Positions 16,228 through 24,899 are shown, counted from the stretch's first letter. The stretch: DNA of 64,000 nt from Paenibacillus hunanensis (GCF_014645615.1 NZ_BMMB01000001.1:434001-498000), one strand, 5' to 3'. The notes: generated by a model from the letters alone, not told the origin. Program-made: numbers and translations.

Positions 16228-16793
16228 TCACTATGGCATCAAGCCGGTTGGCTAAGCAGCTTAAAAGATATGATGAAGACGATGAGTATGATATAGAAGT
16301 TTTGGAATGGCAAATTGGGATTTATTTAAATTATTTGTTCACATTTCTATTTACTCTATTACTAGGTTTGATCTTAAATAATTTAATTGAAGCCTTTTTA
16401 TCAATGATATCATTTATCGCTATTCGTAAATTCTCTGGTGGTGTACATCTGAGATCTCTTACACTATGTGCTATCGTATCGGCTGGATTATTCTCAAGCT
16501 TACCTTTTATTCATATCGGCACCGGAACTTTGATGTTTATAAATATCTTTAATTGTATTGTTTTTATCTTAATGTCTCCTAACATATTTGAAAATCTAAA
16601 TACTTCTTTGATCGATCCCTATAGAAAATTTATCTCGATTCTCATTGTTTCTTCCAACCTATTGATTGGATCTGAGTTACTGGCTTTAACGTTTTTTGCT
16701 CAAGGATTGTTGATCATGCCATTTTGGAAAGGAGGTGGAAAATCCTTTGAGAAAAGAACTTGCTCACAAGATTCTGAATTTCATCAGTCGTAG
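16224..16793 (+). CDS. agrB: AgrB-like membrane endopeptidase
   Basis: This 189-residue protein has the AgrB signature RKFSGGVHLRSLTLC, with His75 and Cys82 (numbered from TTG 16224) seven residues apart, as in the catalytic pair of Staphylococcus AgrB. The rest is hydrophobic helices (NYLFTFLFTLLLGLI, AFLSMISFIAI, ILIVSSNLLIG). AgrB cuts the AgrD precursor at its C-terminal side and forms a thiolactone or lactone ring during export. TTG 16224 overlaps the previous stop; ATG 16233 is possible. The candidate agrD begins inside its 3' end, as usual for agr loci. Confidence 0.9.
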   Translation: MITMASSRLAKQLKRYDEDDEYDIEVLEWQIGIYLNYLFTFLFTLLLGLILNNLIEAFLSMISFIAIRKFSGGVHLRSLTLCAIVSAGLFSSLPFIHIGTGTLMFINIFNCIVFILMSPNIFENLNTSLIDPYRKFISILIVSSNLLIGSELLALTFFAQGLLIMPFWKGGGKSFEKRTCSQDSEFHQS

Positions 16794-16872
16794 TGCAGAA
16801 AGGTCAGCAACACAAAGCAAAGGACCTATTGGCGCCAAACCAGTACCTATGGCTTTGAAGGAGAAAAAATGA
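16747..16872 (+). CDS. agrD: AgrD-like autoinducer precursor without cysteine
   Basis: This is a 41-residue peptide starting at TTG 16747, with GGAGG 11 bases upstream. It has an amphipathic N-terminal helix (RKELAHKILNFISRSAERSA), a short polar core and a C-terminal KPVPMALKEKK, matching the P-x-P-x-x-L tail that AgrB recognises in cyclic-lactone autoinducer precursors. The position fits agrD: it overlaps the end of agrB and the start of the next gene (ATGA). There is no cysteine in the whole peptide. Ser20, Thr22 or Ser24 would have to close a lactone, or the peptide is inactive. Identification rests on position and layout. Confidence 0.6.
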   Translation: MRKELAHKILNFISRSAERSATQSKGPIGAKPVPMALKEKK

Positions 16873-17252
16873 CCCAATTGTTAGGTGTCCGCGTCGAGAA
16901 TGGCGAAAAGACCGATATTTTCGAAGCTTTTAATTTAGAAGATGTTATCTTAGTGGACACTATTAAGCCAAAAAATCACAGCGTGCCATGCATGCATACA
17001 AATTATGGCGCTTTCGCATGCATGCATACATTGTCTGAATGTAAAGATTTTCTAGGAGACGAATTCATATCACTCTCTAATGGTGCCTTAGCTAGACTGA
17101 ATCAAATAGCTTTTATTGTCGATTACGGCTATACAGTAACTGTGTATTTTAAAGACTCGCATTTAACTGGAGATTTAGCAAAAACCAAAAGAAAAATAAA
17201 GCCATTCTGTGATCTGATGATCGCCAGTGACTTCATTCCTGAGACCTTTTGA
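16869..17252 (+). CDS. Stand-alone LytTR-like DNA-binding protein
   Basis: This is a 127-residue soluble protein. The segment HTLSECKDFLGDEFISLSNGALARLNQIAFIVDYGYTVTVYF follows the pattern of LytTR domains: recognition helix, then F-hydrophobic-S-x-x-x-L-V-N-x-x-x-I, then beta strands. LytTR is the output domain of AgrA-type regulators. No receiver domain is present. It overlaps agrD by 4 bp, so it belongs to the agr-like operon. Codons for CMHT occur twice because of a near-perfect DNA repeat (GCATGCATGCATACA) 30 bp apart. I infer a transcription regulator for this locus. The family call is tentative. Confidence 0.55.
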   Translation: MTQLLGVRVENGEKTDIFEAFNLEDVILVDTIKPKNHSVPCMHTNYGAFACMHTLSECKDFLGDEFISLSNGALARLNQIAFIVDYGYTVTVYFKDSHLTGDLAKTKRKIKPFCDLMIASDFIPETF

Positions 17253-17267
17253 GAGGTCTCTTTTTTA
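17241..17267 (+). terminator. Terminator of the agr-like operon
   Basis: GAGACC-TTTTGAGA-GGTCTC followed by TTTTTT. The hairpin includes the stop codon of the last gene. Confidence 0.85.
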
Positions 17268-17472
17268 TTCATAAATACATATGAAAGTCAAGAAGAATCG
17301 GGGGCTTGGATATTTAGATACTTACTACAACAATCGACAAATTTCCTGTTTCTGGATTTTGTCAATTATAATAAACTAAATCAAGAACCTTTCTTATTTT
17401 GAAGTTGATAGATATTGAGTAACTGTTATAAGAAAGAATGAAAATACAATACTATAGAGGGAGGCAGCTCAA

Positions 17473-17763
17473 ATGCTTGAGTTTATAGTTCCATCAATCG
17501 AAAAAAGAATCGAGAATATAACAAAAGAAAGTAATCAGAATTCGCAGCAGCAATATATAGAATTCGATCAAATATTAGCTAATATTAAAAGGCATTTACC
17601 AGATCACCTTCATGATGCTGCTGAACAGCTGGAAACAATGTACATACAAAGAACAGATGACATTGCCCCAGTATATTATCGTACAGGTTTTGATGACGCA
17701 ATAAAACTTTTTAGGTTTTTCCAGAACGTTAGCTCAGATCAACTCAAAATCAATCAAATTTAA
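17473..17763 (+). CDS. Small hypothetical protein
   Basis: This is a 96-residue soluble, helical protein. GAGGGAGGCAGC precedes the ATG. The C-terminal YYRTGFDDAIKLFRFFQ resembles the end of small uncharacterised Paenibacillus and Clostridium proteins (DUF6809-like), but I cannot confirm this. It is followed immediately by a strong terminator and so is monocistronic. Confidence 0.65.
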   Translation: MLEFIVPSIEKRIENITKESNQNSQQQYIEFDQILANIKRHLPDHLHDAAEQLETMYIQRTDDIAPVYYRTGFDDAIKLFRFFQNVSSDQLKINQI

Positions 17764-17795
17764 AAAACCGCCCTTCTATGTAAGGGCGGTTTTTT
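17764..17795 (+). terminator. Rho-independent terminator
   Basis: AACCGCCCTT-CTATGT-AAGGGCGGTT followed by TTTT. Confidence 0.9.
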
Positions 17796-17857
17796 AAATA
17801 TACTGTTCAGGTTGCAGCTGGAGCTGCTGTATAGATTGAAATGATCAATTTATAAAA

Positions 17858-18076
17858 CTATAGTAGCTTGAAATAGTTATGATTAGTTTTTACTATACAA
17901 TTTTTTCGTATGTATGATCCTTCTGCTGTCTTGATAGCCCCATCACTATATTCCATAATTTCTCCGGTATAATCCAATTCTTCAGCAACGTAAATTCTTA
18001 CTTCAATAGCTGATCGTATAGCGTTGAATAGCTGTTCATCTGTTACTAAAACGAGTTCTTTTCTTCTTTGATTCAA
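17858..18076 (-). CDS. Small hypothetical protein
   Basis: This is a 72-residue protein from TTG 18,076, with GGAAGG 8 bases upstream. It has an N-terminal helix (TDEQLFNAIRSAIEVRIYVAEEL) and a beta-rich end (YTGEIMEYSDGAIKTAEGSYIRKNCIVKT). No family recognised. It is divergent from the secreted toxin gene and shares the intergenic region with it. Confidence 0.5.
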   Translation of the reverse strand: MNQRRKELVLVTDEQLFNAIRSAIEVRIYVAEELDYTGEIMEYSDGAIKTAEGSYIRKNCIVKTNHNYFKLL

Positions 18077-18213
18077 GTCTCATGCCTTCTTTCCGTGATT
18101 CTTTTATACTAATCTATTATAGACAATGTGAGCCTTTTTTACTATTATAATTTAGGGAATATTTAGAAAGGAGTATAAAATAAGAAAAATATTTAATTAA
18201 GAGGAGAATTTTA

Positions 18214-19917
18214 TTGAAAAAACCATCTGGTTTATTAAGAAGCTTGATCCTATGTTTGCTTATAGTAGCACTTATAACAACAGGTACATACACGAAGAAA
18301 GCTGAAGCTTTTGCTCCTGCACTTGCTTTAGGAGGCGTTGAGGCGGGTGCTATTATGTTCTGGGGTGGTGCAGTTGCTGTTGCAGCAACTGGTACTGCTG
18401 TAGGTCTTGATCCAGAAGCTATGAAGCAAATTGAACAATTCGGTAAATCTGCTTGGGAAGATGCGGATGAATTAACCCGAAAAGCAATTACTGCATCAGT
18501 CAATGGATTAAACCAAGTATGGAATGGTAATTCGAAATACAGTTTGCAATGGCAACCGGATGCAAGTATTTACCTTACTCAAAAATGGAATGAATACTTT
18601 GGTAATGGTGTGTTGATTGATCCAAATACAAAAAAAATCACTAAGATTGTAAGTATAACCGAAGTAATTGTACCATCTTATGTTGTCATTAATCCTGATG
18701 TTTATCCCAAAGACTTAGGTGCTTATCGAAATGGCTCATATTATTATATTAAAAATGTTAGCGTTGATCGCTATGGTAAAGTTGAATTATCGACTTCGCC
18801 CAATCTTGGCTTAGGCGACCGAAACTTAATTGCTGCAATGGGGACGTTTCCTAATGCATTAGCTGCTTACAATGCTGTTAAGAAGCTGCCACAATATTCA
18901 ACAACGTTGCAAACCGTAAAGCCTGCTTTCTACTCTTATAATGATAAAGATCAAAAGGTCAGTTATACCAGCGTAAACTATCCTGTTAGTTTTCCTAATG
19001 TTATAACCATTCCAGCTCCTAAAAGTGGTGTAGACATTAGTGGTAAAGTAACACAATTGATACCTCCTACTATAGGAAAAAATGGGAATACAATTGTAAT
19101 GGGTTATCCTAATGTTTGGGGTTCAGTTGAAACACTATCTCCTTCCGATTCAATAACTACTCCAATTGTAATAAAAGTTAAACTATCAGATAAGATAAAA
19201 AAGCAAATGCAGAAAAGAAATTGGACAGAAGAAGATATTGAGGATACAGTCAAAAACCCACATGCCACCAGCGAAGCTACAAATAAGGCAAATGGTAAAG
19301 AAGCTACAGCTTATTTTAATGAAGATGGAACGTATGTCGTTAAAGAAAATGAAACAGATGAAATTATACAAATTAGCAATAGGAAAGACCCGGATTGGGT
19401 TCCTGATCCTACAATTAAAACACCATATTATCCAAGTGGACGGGGGGCAAGTATGCCAACAAGTGATGAGCAGCCTGGAACTGTCAAACGTGGAGACACA
19501 ATGTATTACAACGCTGAAGAAGCGCTTAAACTTATTTCTAAGTTGAAGAATAGTAAGTCAGTTATATACGGAATAGATTCCGTGAAAATTGGAGCGAATC
19601 AAACACAGCCCTATATGGAGCATAGCATCGATTTCAAAAACTCTAAAAGCAATTGGGATGCAGCTTCTGCTTTCATTGAATCGAAGGCGAATTTAGGGCT
19701 TATGTTTGATATTGTATCGGATGAGGAAATGACTAATACTACGTCTGTTCCATCATTTTTGGATATGCTAGTATATAAAGCCATGTTGAATTTCCTAGAT
19801 AAACATCAAACTGAGGATGTTAAAACTCTTCTTGATGCTATGCAGCTTAATTCTGATGGACAAGCTTCTTCTGAAGTTTGGGCTGAGTGGCAGGAGAGTT
19901 TAAAAACATCTAAATAA
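18214..19917 (+). CDS. Secreted toxin with colicin-E5-like tRNase domain and immunity-like C-terminal domain
   Basis: This is a 567-residue protein starting at TTG 18214 behind GAGGAG. Residues ~8-34 form a signal peptide or membrane anchor, followed by a Gly/Ala-rich hydrophobic stretch (~35-65). A beta-rich central region follows. Residues ~325-405 resemble the colicin E5 ribonuclease domain: QKRNWTEEDIEDTVKNP, ATAYFNEDGTYVVKENETDEIIQ, ISNRKDPDWVPDPTI. Colicin E5 cleaves the anticodon loops of Tyr, His, Asn and Asp tRNAs. Residues ~430-505 (AEEALKLISKLKNSKSVIYGID, QPYMEHSIDF, GLMFDIV) look like an immunity-protein fold within the same chain. A helical tail ends it. Two small genes follow directly. 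Confidence 0.7.
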   Translation: MKKPSGLLRSLILCLLIVALITTGTYTKKAEAFAPALALGGVEAGAIMFWGGAVAVAATGTAVGLDPEAMKQIEQFGKSAWEDADELTRKAITASVNGLNQVWNGNSKYSLQWQPDASIYLTQKWNEYFGNGVLIDPNTKKITKIVSITEVIVPSYVVINPDVYPKDLGAYRNGSYYYIKNVSVDRYGKVELSTSPNLGLGDRNLIAAMGTFPNALAAYNAVKKLPQYSTTLQTVKPAFYSYNDKDQKVSYTSVNYPVSFPNVITIPAPKSGVDISGKVTQLIPPTIGKNGNTIVMGYPNVWGSVETLSPSDSITTPIVIKVKLSDKIKKQMQKRNWTEEDIEDTVKNPHATSEATNKANGKEATAYFNEDGTYVVKENETDEIIQISNRKDPDWVPDPTIKTPYYPSGRGASMPTSDEQPGTVKRGDTMYYNAEEALKLISKLKNSKSVIYGIDSVKIGANQTQPYMEHSIDFKNSKSNWDAASAFIESKANLGLMFDIVSDEEMTNTTSVPSFLDMLVYKAMLNFLDKHQTEDVKTLLDAMQLNSDGQASSEVWAEWQESLKTSK

Positions 19918-19945
19918 TTAATAAAAAATGGAGGAATGCTTGTCA

Positions 19946-20188
19946 ATGATTCAGATAAAAACTATAGAAGAACTAAATAGCTTAAATGTGGGCAATCAAA
20001 TTAAAGCTGTAGGAAAATTTAATAAACCTTATGCAGATAATTATCATACTCGCATAGAAGTGTATATGAAAGTGATAAAAAATGAAGCGGGTTCGAATAC
20101 TTTTGCTGAAATCAACAACAATAATACGAAGTGGACAGCTTTAGATATAGATAGAGTTGCAGATCAGGTGTATTTAATAAAAAATTAA
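19946..20188 (+). CDS. Small protein downstream of the tRNase-like toxin
   Basis: This is an 80-residue soluble protein from ATG 19946 (GGAGG 11 bases upstream; an in-frame ATG at 19928 overlaps the ribosome site). It is mixed alpha/beta: KTIEELNSLNVGNQIKAVGKFNK, then EVYMKVIKN...FAEINN...WTALDIDRV. It lies 28 bp after the toxin gene, the usual place for an immunity protein, although the toxin already seems to carry an immunity-like domain. No family recognised. Confidence 0.6.
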   Translation: MIQIKTIEELNSLNVGNQIKAVGKFNKPYADNYHTRIEVYMKVIKNEAGSNTFAEINNNNTKWTALDIDRVADQVYLIKN

Positions 20189-20202
20189 TTCAAGGAGAAC
20201 TT

Positions 20203-20979
20203 ATGAATAGTGGGCGCTGGTGGGAATATTATTTGGTTCGTTATTTTGTGGGAACTATAGTAGGAACATTAATAGTCATGCATTTGTCTACGCAAGAGGG
20301 TATTTTCATTCATGAAATTTTATATGAAAAGTTGAAGTTTAACAAAGATGGAACCATTACCACTAGCAATCTTATAATATTTGGTTTTGTAGGACTCACT
20401 TTTTGTTATTTAGCTAGCGCTCCAATTTTATTGCTACATGCTTTAAGAAGTAATCTTCAGAGTGGTTTTTTGAGGAATATACTTAGATTCTCAAAAAACA
20501 TAATTTATCTAAAATACACTTGGAAAGATTGTGAGTTTATTAGGAAGTTATTGTTTATAGTTGGAACTATAGCAATTATAGTAATAGCATATTTTGTCAT
20601 TTTCAAGTTCCTTGAACCTAGCAATATCAAAATATATGGATTCTGGAGTTCTATTACAATATGTATTGTTTTCTCATTGCAGATTTCGTATATATTTTAT
20701 CAATTAATAAAAAGGGACATATATGACTTTTACAAAAAATTAGCATCTAAACGTGCTAGACAAATTACAGCTTCTCAAGAATATGTGGAATCTTATCGAC
20801 ATTTAAGAGAACATGGGAATGCTTTTTTTATAGTATTTTGTGAGATGATTCTTGGATTCATATATTCAACAGTGAATTCGGTCACAACTGCTTTTGTATA
20901 CACGTTGTTATGGATTATTCCGGTCTGTAGTGTATGGTTTATAGGTAGTTATTTAGAAATGAAATTTAAAAACAGTTAA
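20203..20979 (+). CDS. Polytopic membrane protein in the toxin operon
   Basis: This 258-residue protein has about six hydrophobic helices (YFVGTIVGTLIVMHL, LIIFGFVGLTFCYLASAPILLL, LLFIVGTIAIIVIAYFVIF, FWSSITICIVFSLQISYIF, AFFIVFCEMILGFIYSTV, FVYTLLWIIPVCSVWFIGSYL). It has no transporter or protease motif that I recognise. It starts 14 bp after the preceding small gene behind AAGGAG, so the toxin, small protein and membrane protein form one operon. It could help toxin release or immunity; this is inference only. Confidence 0.65.
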   Translation: MNSGRWWEYYLVRYFVGTIVGTLIVMHLSTQEGIFIHEILYEKLKFNKDGTITTSNLIIFGFVGLTFCYLASAPILLLHALRSNLQSGFLRNILRFSKNIIYLKYTWKDCEFIRKLLFIVGTIAIIVIAYFVIFKFLEPSNIKIYGFWSSITICIVFSLQISYIFYQLIKRDIYDFYKKLASKRARQITASQEYVESYRHLREHGNAFFIVFCEMILGFIYSTVNSVTTAFVYTLLWIIPVCSVWFIGSYLEMKFKNS

Positions 20980-21148
20980 CTTTAAAAGAATATTTTATAA
21001 ACAAGAGGAATATAAGTAATAGAAAATGTATAGCTTCTCTCACTATTACTATGTAGCTAAATCCCCAATTGACAAGCTTAATATGAAATTTGTACTGGCG
21101 AAGGGAAAGTTTGAGAGCTTTTAATTAATTGATACAAGGAGGAATCTA

Positions 21149-21181
21149 TAAGAAGTCACTCTATTATCAGAGTGACTTCTC
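21149..21181. terminator. Hairpin between convergent genes
   Basis: AGAAGTCACTCT pairs with AGAGTGACTTCT. The T-run is short on both sides. Confidence 0.6.
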
Positions 21182-21210
21182 AATAATAAAATTCTAAAAT
21201 GATCAGACAA

Positions 21211-21801
21211 TTATACTTGTTCTTTTTTTAATTCTTCTTCAGCAGCAGCAATAACCTTCAGATGTTTAGATTTGTAATTTTCTTTAAAACTTCTTGCTAC
21301 TATAATGATTGCTAAAACTACAAAAGCTAGTACACAAGTAAGCATAATGTTAGTAAATGAACCGAGTCCAATTTGTAAATTGTTTAGTATTTTATTAGTG
21401 ATGTCGACCCATACAGTATAATTTTTCTGAAGATCTTTATTGTCTTTTAAAAATGCCAAGTTAGCAATAGTAATAGTAATGGTTAGTGTAATACCTGCTA
21501 ACAAAACAGATAATACAATCTTATGAAAATAATCGATCAGGTTACCAATTAAGGTGCTACTATAATCTTCTGATTAGAGCCATAATTTAATCATTTTACG
21601 ATTATGTTCTGGCATGAGCTTATAAGAATGAAAAAGAGATTCTGTTTTTTTGAAAGGAGTGAGTGCATCTATAGTTTTAATTCTAAGATGTGGTCTACGT
21701 AAGAGTCTAAAAAATAAGATCAGAGACAATATGTGAAATAAAATTATTAAGACCGCAGCAATGATTAAAAATGTAATCACGTATGATTCCACATCTTTCA
21801 T
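21211..21801 (-). pseudogene. Membrane protein gene split by an in-frame TAA
   Basis: Two minus-strand frames, 21,801-21,574 (75 residues) and the stretch down to 21,211, lie in the same reading frame. They are separated only by a TAA at 21,574-21,576 (codons for KLWL, stop, then SEDYSSTLIGNL). Joined, they would encode about 196 residues with an N-terminal helix (YVITFLIIAAVLIILFHILSLIL), a polar middle, and two helices (VLSVLLAGITLTITITIANLAFL; IMLTCVLAFVVLAIIIVARSF), then a charged tail. The second part has no clear ribosome site of its own. I infer a nonsense mutation; read-through or a sequencing error are alternatives. Confidence 0.6.
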
Positions 21802-22044
21802 TTACGCAAACTCCTTTTAGTTAATTTTTTAACTTTTATAGTATCGGTTATAAGTTTGGTAATATTTAGTGTTGTCAAAAACCTATATTTTATTATGGTT
21901 CTAACATCTCTCAGAATCAGTACGTAATCATTAGTTTAGAGTTGATAGAGCGTAGCGGATCACAAAGATAACATAATGTGATATCAATTTAATAGACCCG
22001 TCAGAGCTGGTGTATTCCTAGTCAACTTGAAATGAGGACAATAA

Positions 22045-23652
22045 ATGAAGAAAAATAAAATAAAAGGTACTTCAAAAAAAATTCCACCCTCTATATCAAT
22101 TCAAGCAAGTTACAAGAGTTTAACAGGTCGTATCATGTCTAAAACTGAAATTCAACATTCAATTGAAAAAATGCCTTTAGGGAGCATTTTAAGTGTTTTA
22201 AGCGACTTATGTTCAGATACGTTGGATAATTCAAAGCTTATAAGACGATTTAATACTCATCTTTTAAAACAAGGAAAAACCCCTCTTAAAATCGACAATG
22301 AACTTATATGTTCGCACCAGGGTTTAATGCTTTTATGGAAATGGATAATAGCGTATGGTGATGTGGATACAGTATCTAGTTTTAGTTATGACGAGGAGGA
22401 AGTTTTTTATGATATCATCTTGCTCAACTTGGCTCTTGTAGATCATTATTCTTCACCACTAGATGATAATATAAAGTATGAGTTTTTTAGGAATTTATTT
22501 TTTAATCATACAACTTATACTTATATATCATTATCTAGAAGTGTCATATTATATACTGAAATTGCACAAAATAGAGACTATTTTGACACTAAGGATTTTA
22601 TGGATATCGGCGAATTTTTTTTTGAAAGGTACGGTTATACTATTCGTGATTATCTACATGTTCTTACTACACTATGGGCTGGTTATACTGGAAATTCATC
22701 AAAAGGTCGGATAGCGATGGATAAAAATTACTTTAAAAGAGCCAGATTTTATCCGATTGCTGAAAGAATATTAGATGAACTTTCTTTATCTATAGAAGAA
22801 CGAAGGGAATGGGCAATCGATACTTTAAATGACCGTTGGAATTTTACTCAATTTATTGAGAAACCCTTGTTAGAAGTCATTCCAGGAGGATATATTTGTT
22901 TTCATGAAAAACTGATTGAAGAGTTATTTATTAATCAGCTTTATTTCAAAATCCGTCATTTGTACAATAATAATGACTCTCAAATACTCAGTTTTATGGG
23001 TAGATGTTTTGAAAAATATGTAGAAATGCTTACTGAGAAAGCCATAAATCTTTCTAGCTTACCATACGAATTAATTAAAGAATTTGAATGGAAAGGTAGA
23101 AGATCGCCAGATGTATTAATACGATTGGGAAATAAATTACTGGCTGTTGAAGTAAAAGGGCATAGGTTAAAGTTAGATTCTATTATAGGTTCAGATTCAA
23201 AATCGATAGACGGAGATTTAAATCGGATGTTGAATAAACCTATAAGTCAATTATATAAGTGTATACACTTTTTAAGTGATAGGAATCATCACGTAATGAA
23301 AGGAGTAGAAGAAATACACCTTATTACTGTGAGTTATGGTGGCATACCAACCTTTCTTCCTTTTGAGAAAGAATTTCAGAGTATAAAAGATTCTTTTGAG
23401 CTCCCTATATCTACAATAAATCATATGGACATCAGCGAATATGAAGAAATGATGGGACTTATCGGAAATAGAAACGCTATTCAGTTATTTCAAATGCTAA
23501 AGAATAAAGAAAATATCAGCCCATATGAATCATTTTCTAATTTTTATGCTAGATCTTCCTTTGGAAAGAAAGGTTCTAGATTAATTAGAAGCAGGTTTTA
23601 TGAAATCATAGATGAAACATTAGATTTAATTGAGAAAAATTATAATCATTAA
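22045..23652 (+). CDS. Large protein with a PD-(D/E)XK nuclease motif
   Basis: This 535-residue soluble protein is mostly helical in the first 330 residues. At residues 355-371 it has P-D356 followed by strands to A-V-E369-V-K371, the classic PD-x13-E-x-K core of restriction-endonuclease-like enzymes. A conserved-looking LNKPISQLYKCIHFL helix follows (~392), typical of this fold. It has no helicase, NTPase or methyltransferase domain. ATG 22045 follows a weak GAGGAC site. It stands alone on the plus strand in a defence-rich region, which suggests a single-gene nuclease or abortive-infection system. The exact family is not recognised. Confidence 0.65.
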   Translation: MKKNKIKGTSKKIPPSISIQASYKSLTGRIMSKTEIQHSIEKMPLGSILSVLSDLCSDTLDNSKLIRRFNTHLLKQGKTPLKIDNELICSHQGLMLLWKWIIAYGDVDTVSSFSYDEEEVFYDIILLNLALVDHYSSPLDDNIKYEFFRNLFFNHTTYTYISLSRSVILYTEIAQNRDYFDTKDFMDIGEFFFERYGYTIRDYLHVLTTLWAGYTGNSSKGRIAMDKNYFKRARFYPIAERILDELSLSIEERREWAIDTLNDRWNFTQFIEKPLLEVIPGGYICFHEKLIEELFINQLYFKIRHLYNNNDSQILSFMGRCFEKYVEMLTEKAINLSSLPYELIKEFEWKGRRSPDVLIRLGNKLLAVEVKGHRLKLDSIIGSDSKSIDGDLNRMLNKPISQLYKCIHFLSDRNHHVMKGVEEIHLITVSYGGIPTFLPFEKEFQSIKDSFELPISTINHMDISEYEEMMGLIGNRNAIQLFQMLKNKENISPYESFSNFYARSSFGKKGSRLIRSRFYEIIDETLDLIEKNYNH

Positions 23653-23884
23653 CTGCTTTGTGGCACGAATTTATGCCTTTTACTGAAGATAACATATGCG
23701 ATGTAGAAATACTCCTTCTCCAAGTCAGCATCAGATGTAAACCTTTATTATTACAATTAAATCATGCGCTGCTCTTTTGCTCTATACAAACAAAAAGCAT
23801 TAAACTTAGTCATTGGGAGTCATATTAAAATAAATAGAACATTACCCAAATATACTATTACTTAGATTCAGGAGGACGTATTTA

Positions 23885-24604
23885 ATGAGCGATCGCACCA
23901 GGGTGCAAAATCCACTAACTATTATAGCTATATTCGCAGGTATAGCTGAAATCGCAGGTACTACAGTTTTGCTGGGGCTTCCTCTTGAAATCCAAAAAAT
24001 ATTTGTATGGTTTGTAATCAGTTTTCCGTTTTTATTAGTTGGAGCTTTTTTTGCAGTATTACTTCTAAATCACCGTGTTCTTTATGCTCCAAGTGATTTT
24101 TCTAATGAAGAACATTTTATCACTTTGCTTAAAGAACGGCGTACAGCTAAGCAAGCAATTGCTGAAACAAATGATGTAGTTGAAGAACTAAAACTTTTGA
24201 CGAAAAGCCAAGATTCAAACAGTGAGATATTAGATGCTGTTACAAAAAGATTGATCAGTATTGAAAGTGAGCTTAAAGAGAAGGCTTCATCAATAATACT
24301 GTCAACTGAAGAAAATAAGTTACAGTCTAATGGAAAGAAAGTTAAAATGTTTCGTGATTATGTTGATTTCATCGATATTGCTAATGGCATAGTCATCCCT
24401 GAAAAACAAATAAATTCACTTGAGAATGAAATCGTGAAGGAGTTAAAACATAATTATCCTACGCCTATGACAATCGAAGCAATTTCAAATAATACTCGCT
24501 TAGAAAAGCGAGTTGTAAAAATTTGTTTGGGGAACCTTATACGTAATGGTTTTGTAGTATCTTACGGAGAGCAAGGTTTTGCTTGGTGGAGAAAAGAAGA
24601 ATGA
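23885..24604 (+). CDS. Two-helix membrane protein with coiled coil and winged helix
   Basis: This 239-residue protein has two transmembrane helices (LTIIAIFAGIAEIAGTTVLL and IFVWFVISFPFLLVGAFFAVLLL, residues ~11-62). A coiled-coil-like stretch follows (~85-140), then a C-terminal winged helix (MTIEAISNNTRLEKRVVKICLGNLIRNGFVVSYGEQGFAWW, ~195-236). AGGAGG stands 8 bases before the ATG. This is an unusual membrane-anchored DNA-binding or sensing layout. It is monocistronic with its own terminator. No family recognised. Confidence 0.65.
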   Translation: MSDRTRVQNPLTIIAIFAGIAEIAGTTVLLGLPLEIQKIFVWFVISFPFLLVGAFFAVLLLNHRVLYAPSDFSNEEHFITLLKERRTAKQAIAETNDVVEELKLLTKSQDSNSEILDAVTKRLISIESELKEKASSIILSTEENKLQSNGKKVKMFRDYVDFIDIANGIVIPEKQINSLENEIVKELKHNYPTPMTIEAISNNTRLEKRVVKICLGNLIRNGFVVSYGEQGFAWWRKEE

Positions 24605-24652
24605 TCGAGAAATTACCATAATGGATATTAATAAAATAAAAGAAATCAAGTA

Positions 24653-24690
24653 AAAAAGCATCTCAATAAATGAGATGCTTTTTTACTTAG
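24653..24690 (+). terminator. Rho-independent terminator
   Basis: AAAAAGCATCTCA-ATAAA-TGAGATGCTTTTTT, a perfect stem with a T-run. Confidence 0.9.
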
Positions 24691-24899
24691 AAACGCGAAA
24701 CAAAAACAACTTAATTGACTGCCTAAAGAAGATATATGAATTGGGAATTATCAAAAAAACAATCCAACAAATCAAAGAAGCCATTCACTTAACTCAGTCT
24801 AGTGTTATGTTTATGATCTGATTTATAAGAGTAGATATATACAAATAAATTACACCAAAAACCTTTACAATTATATGGAAAGATTGATTTAAATCCATC

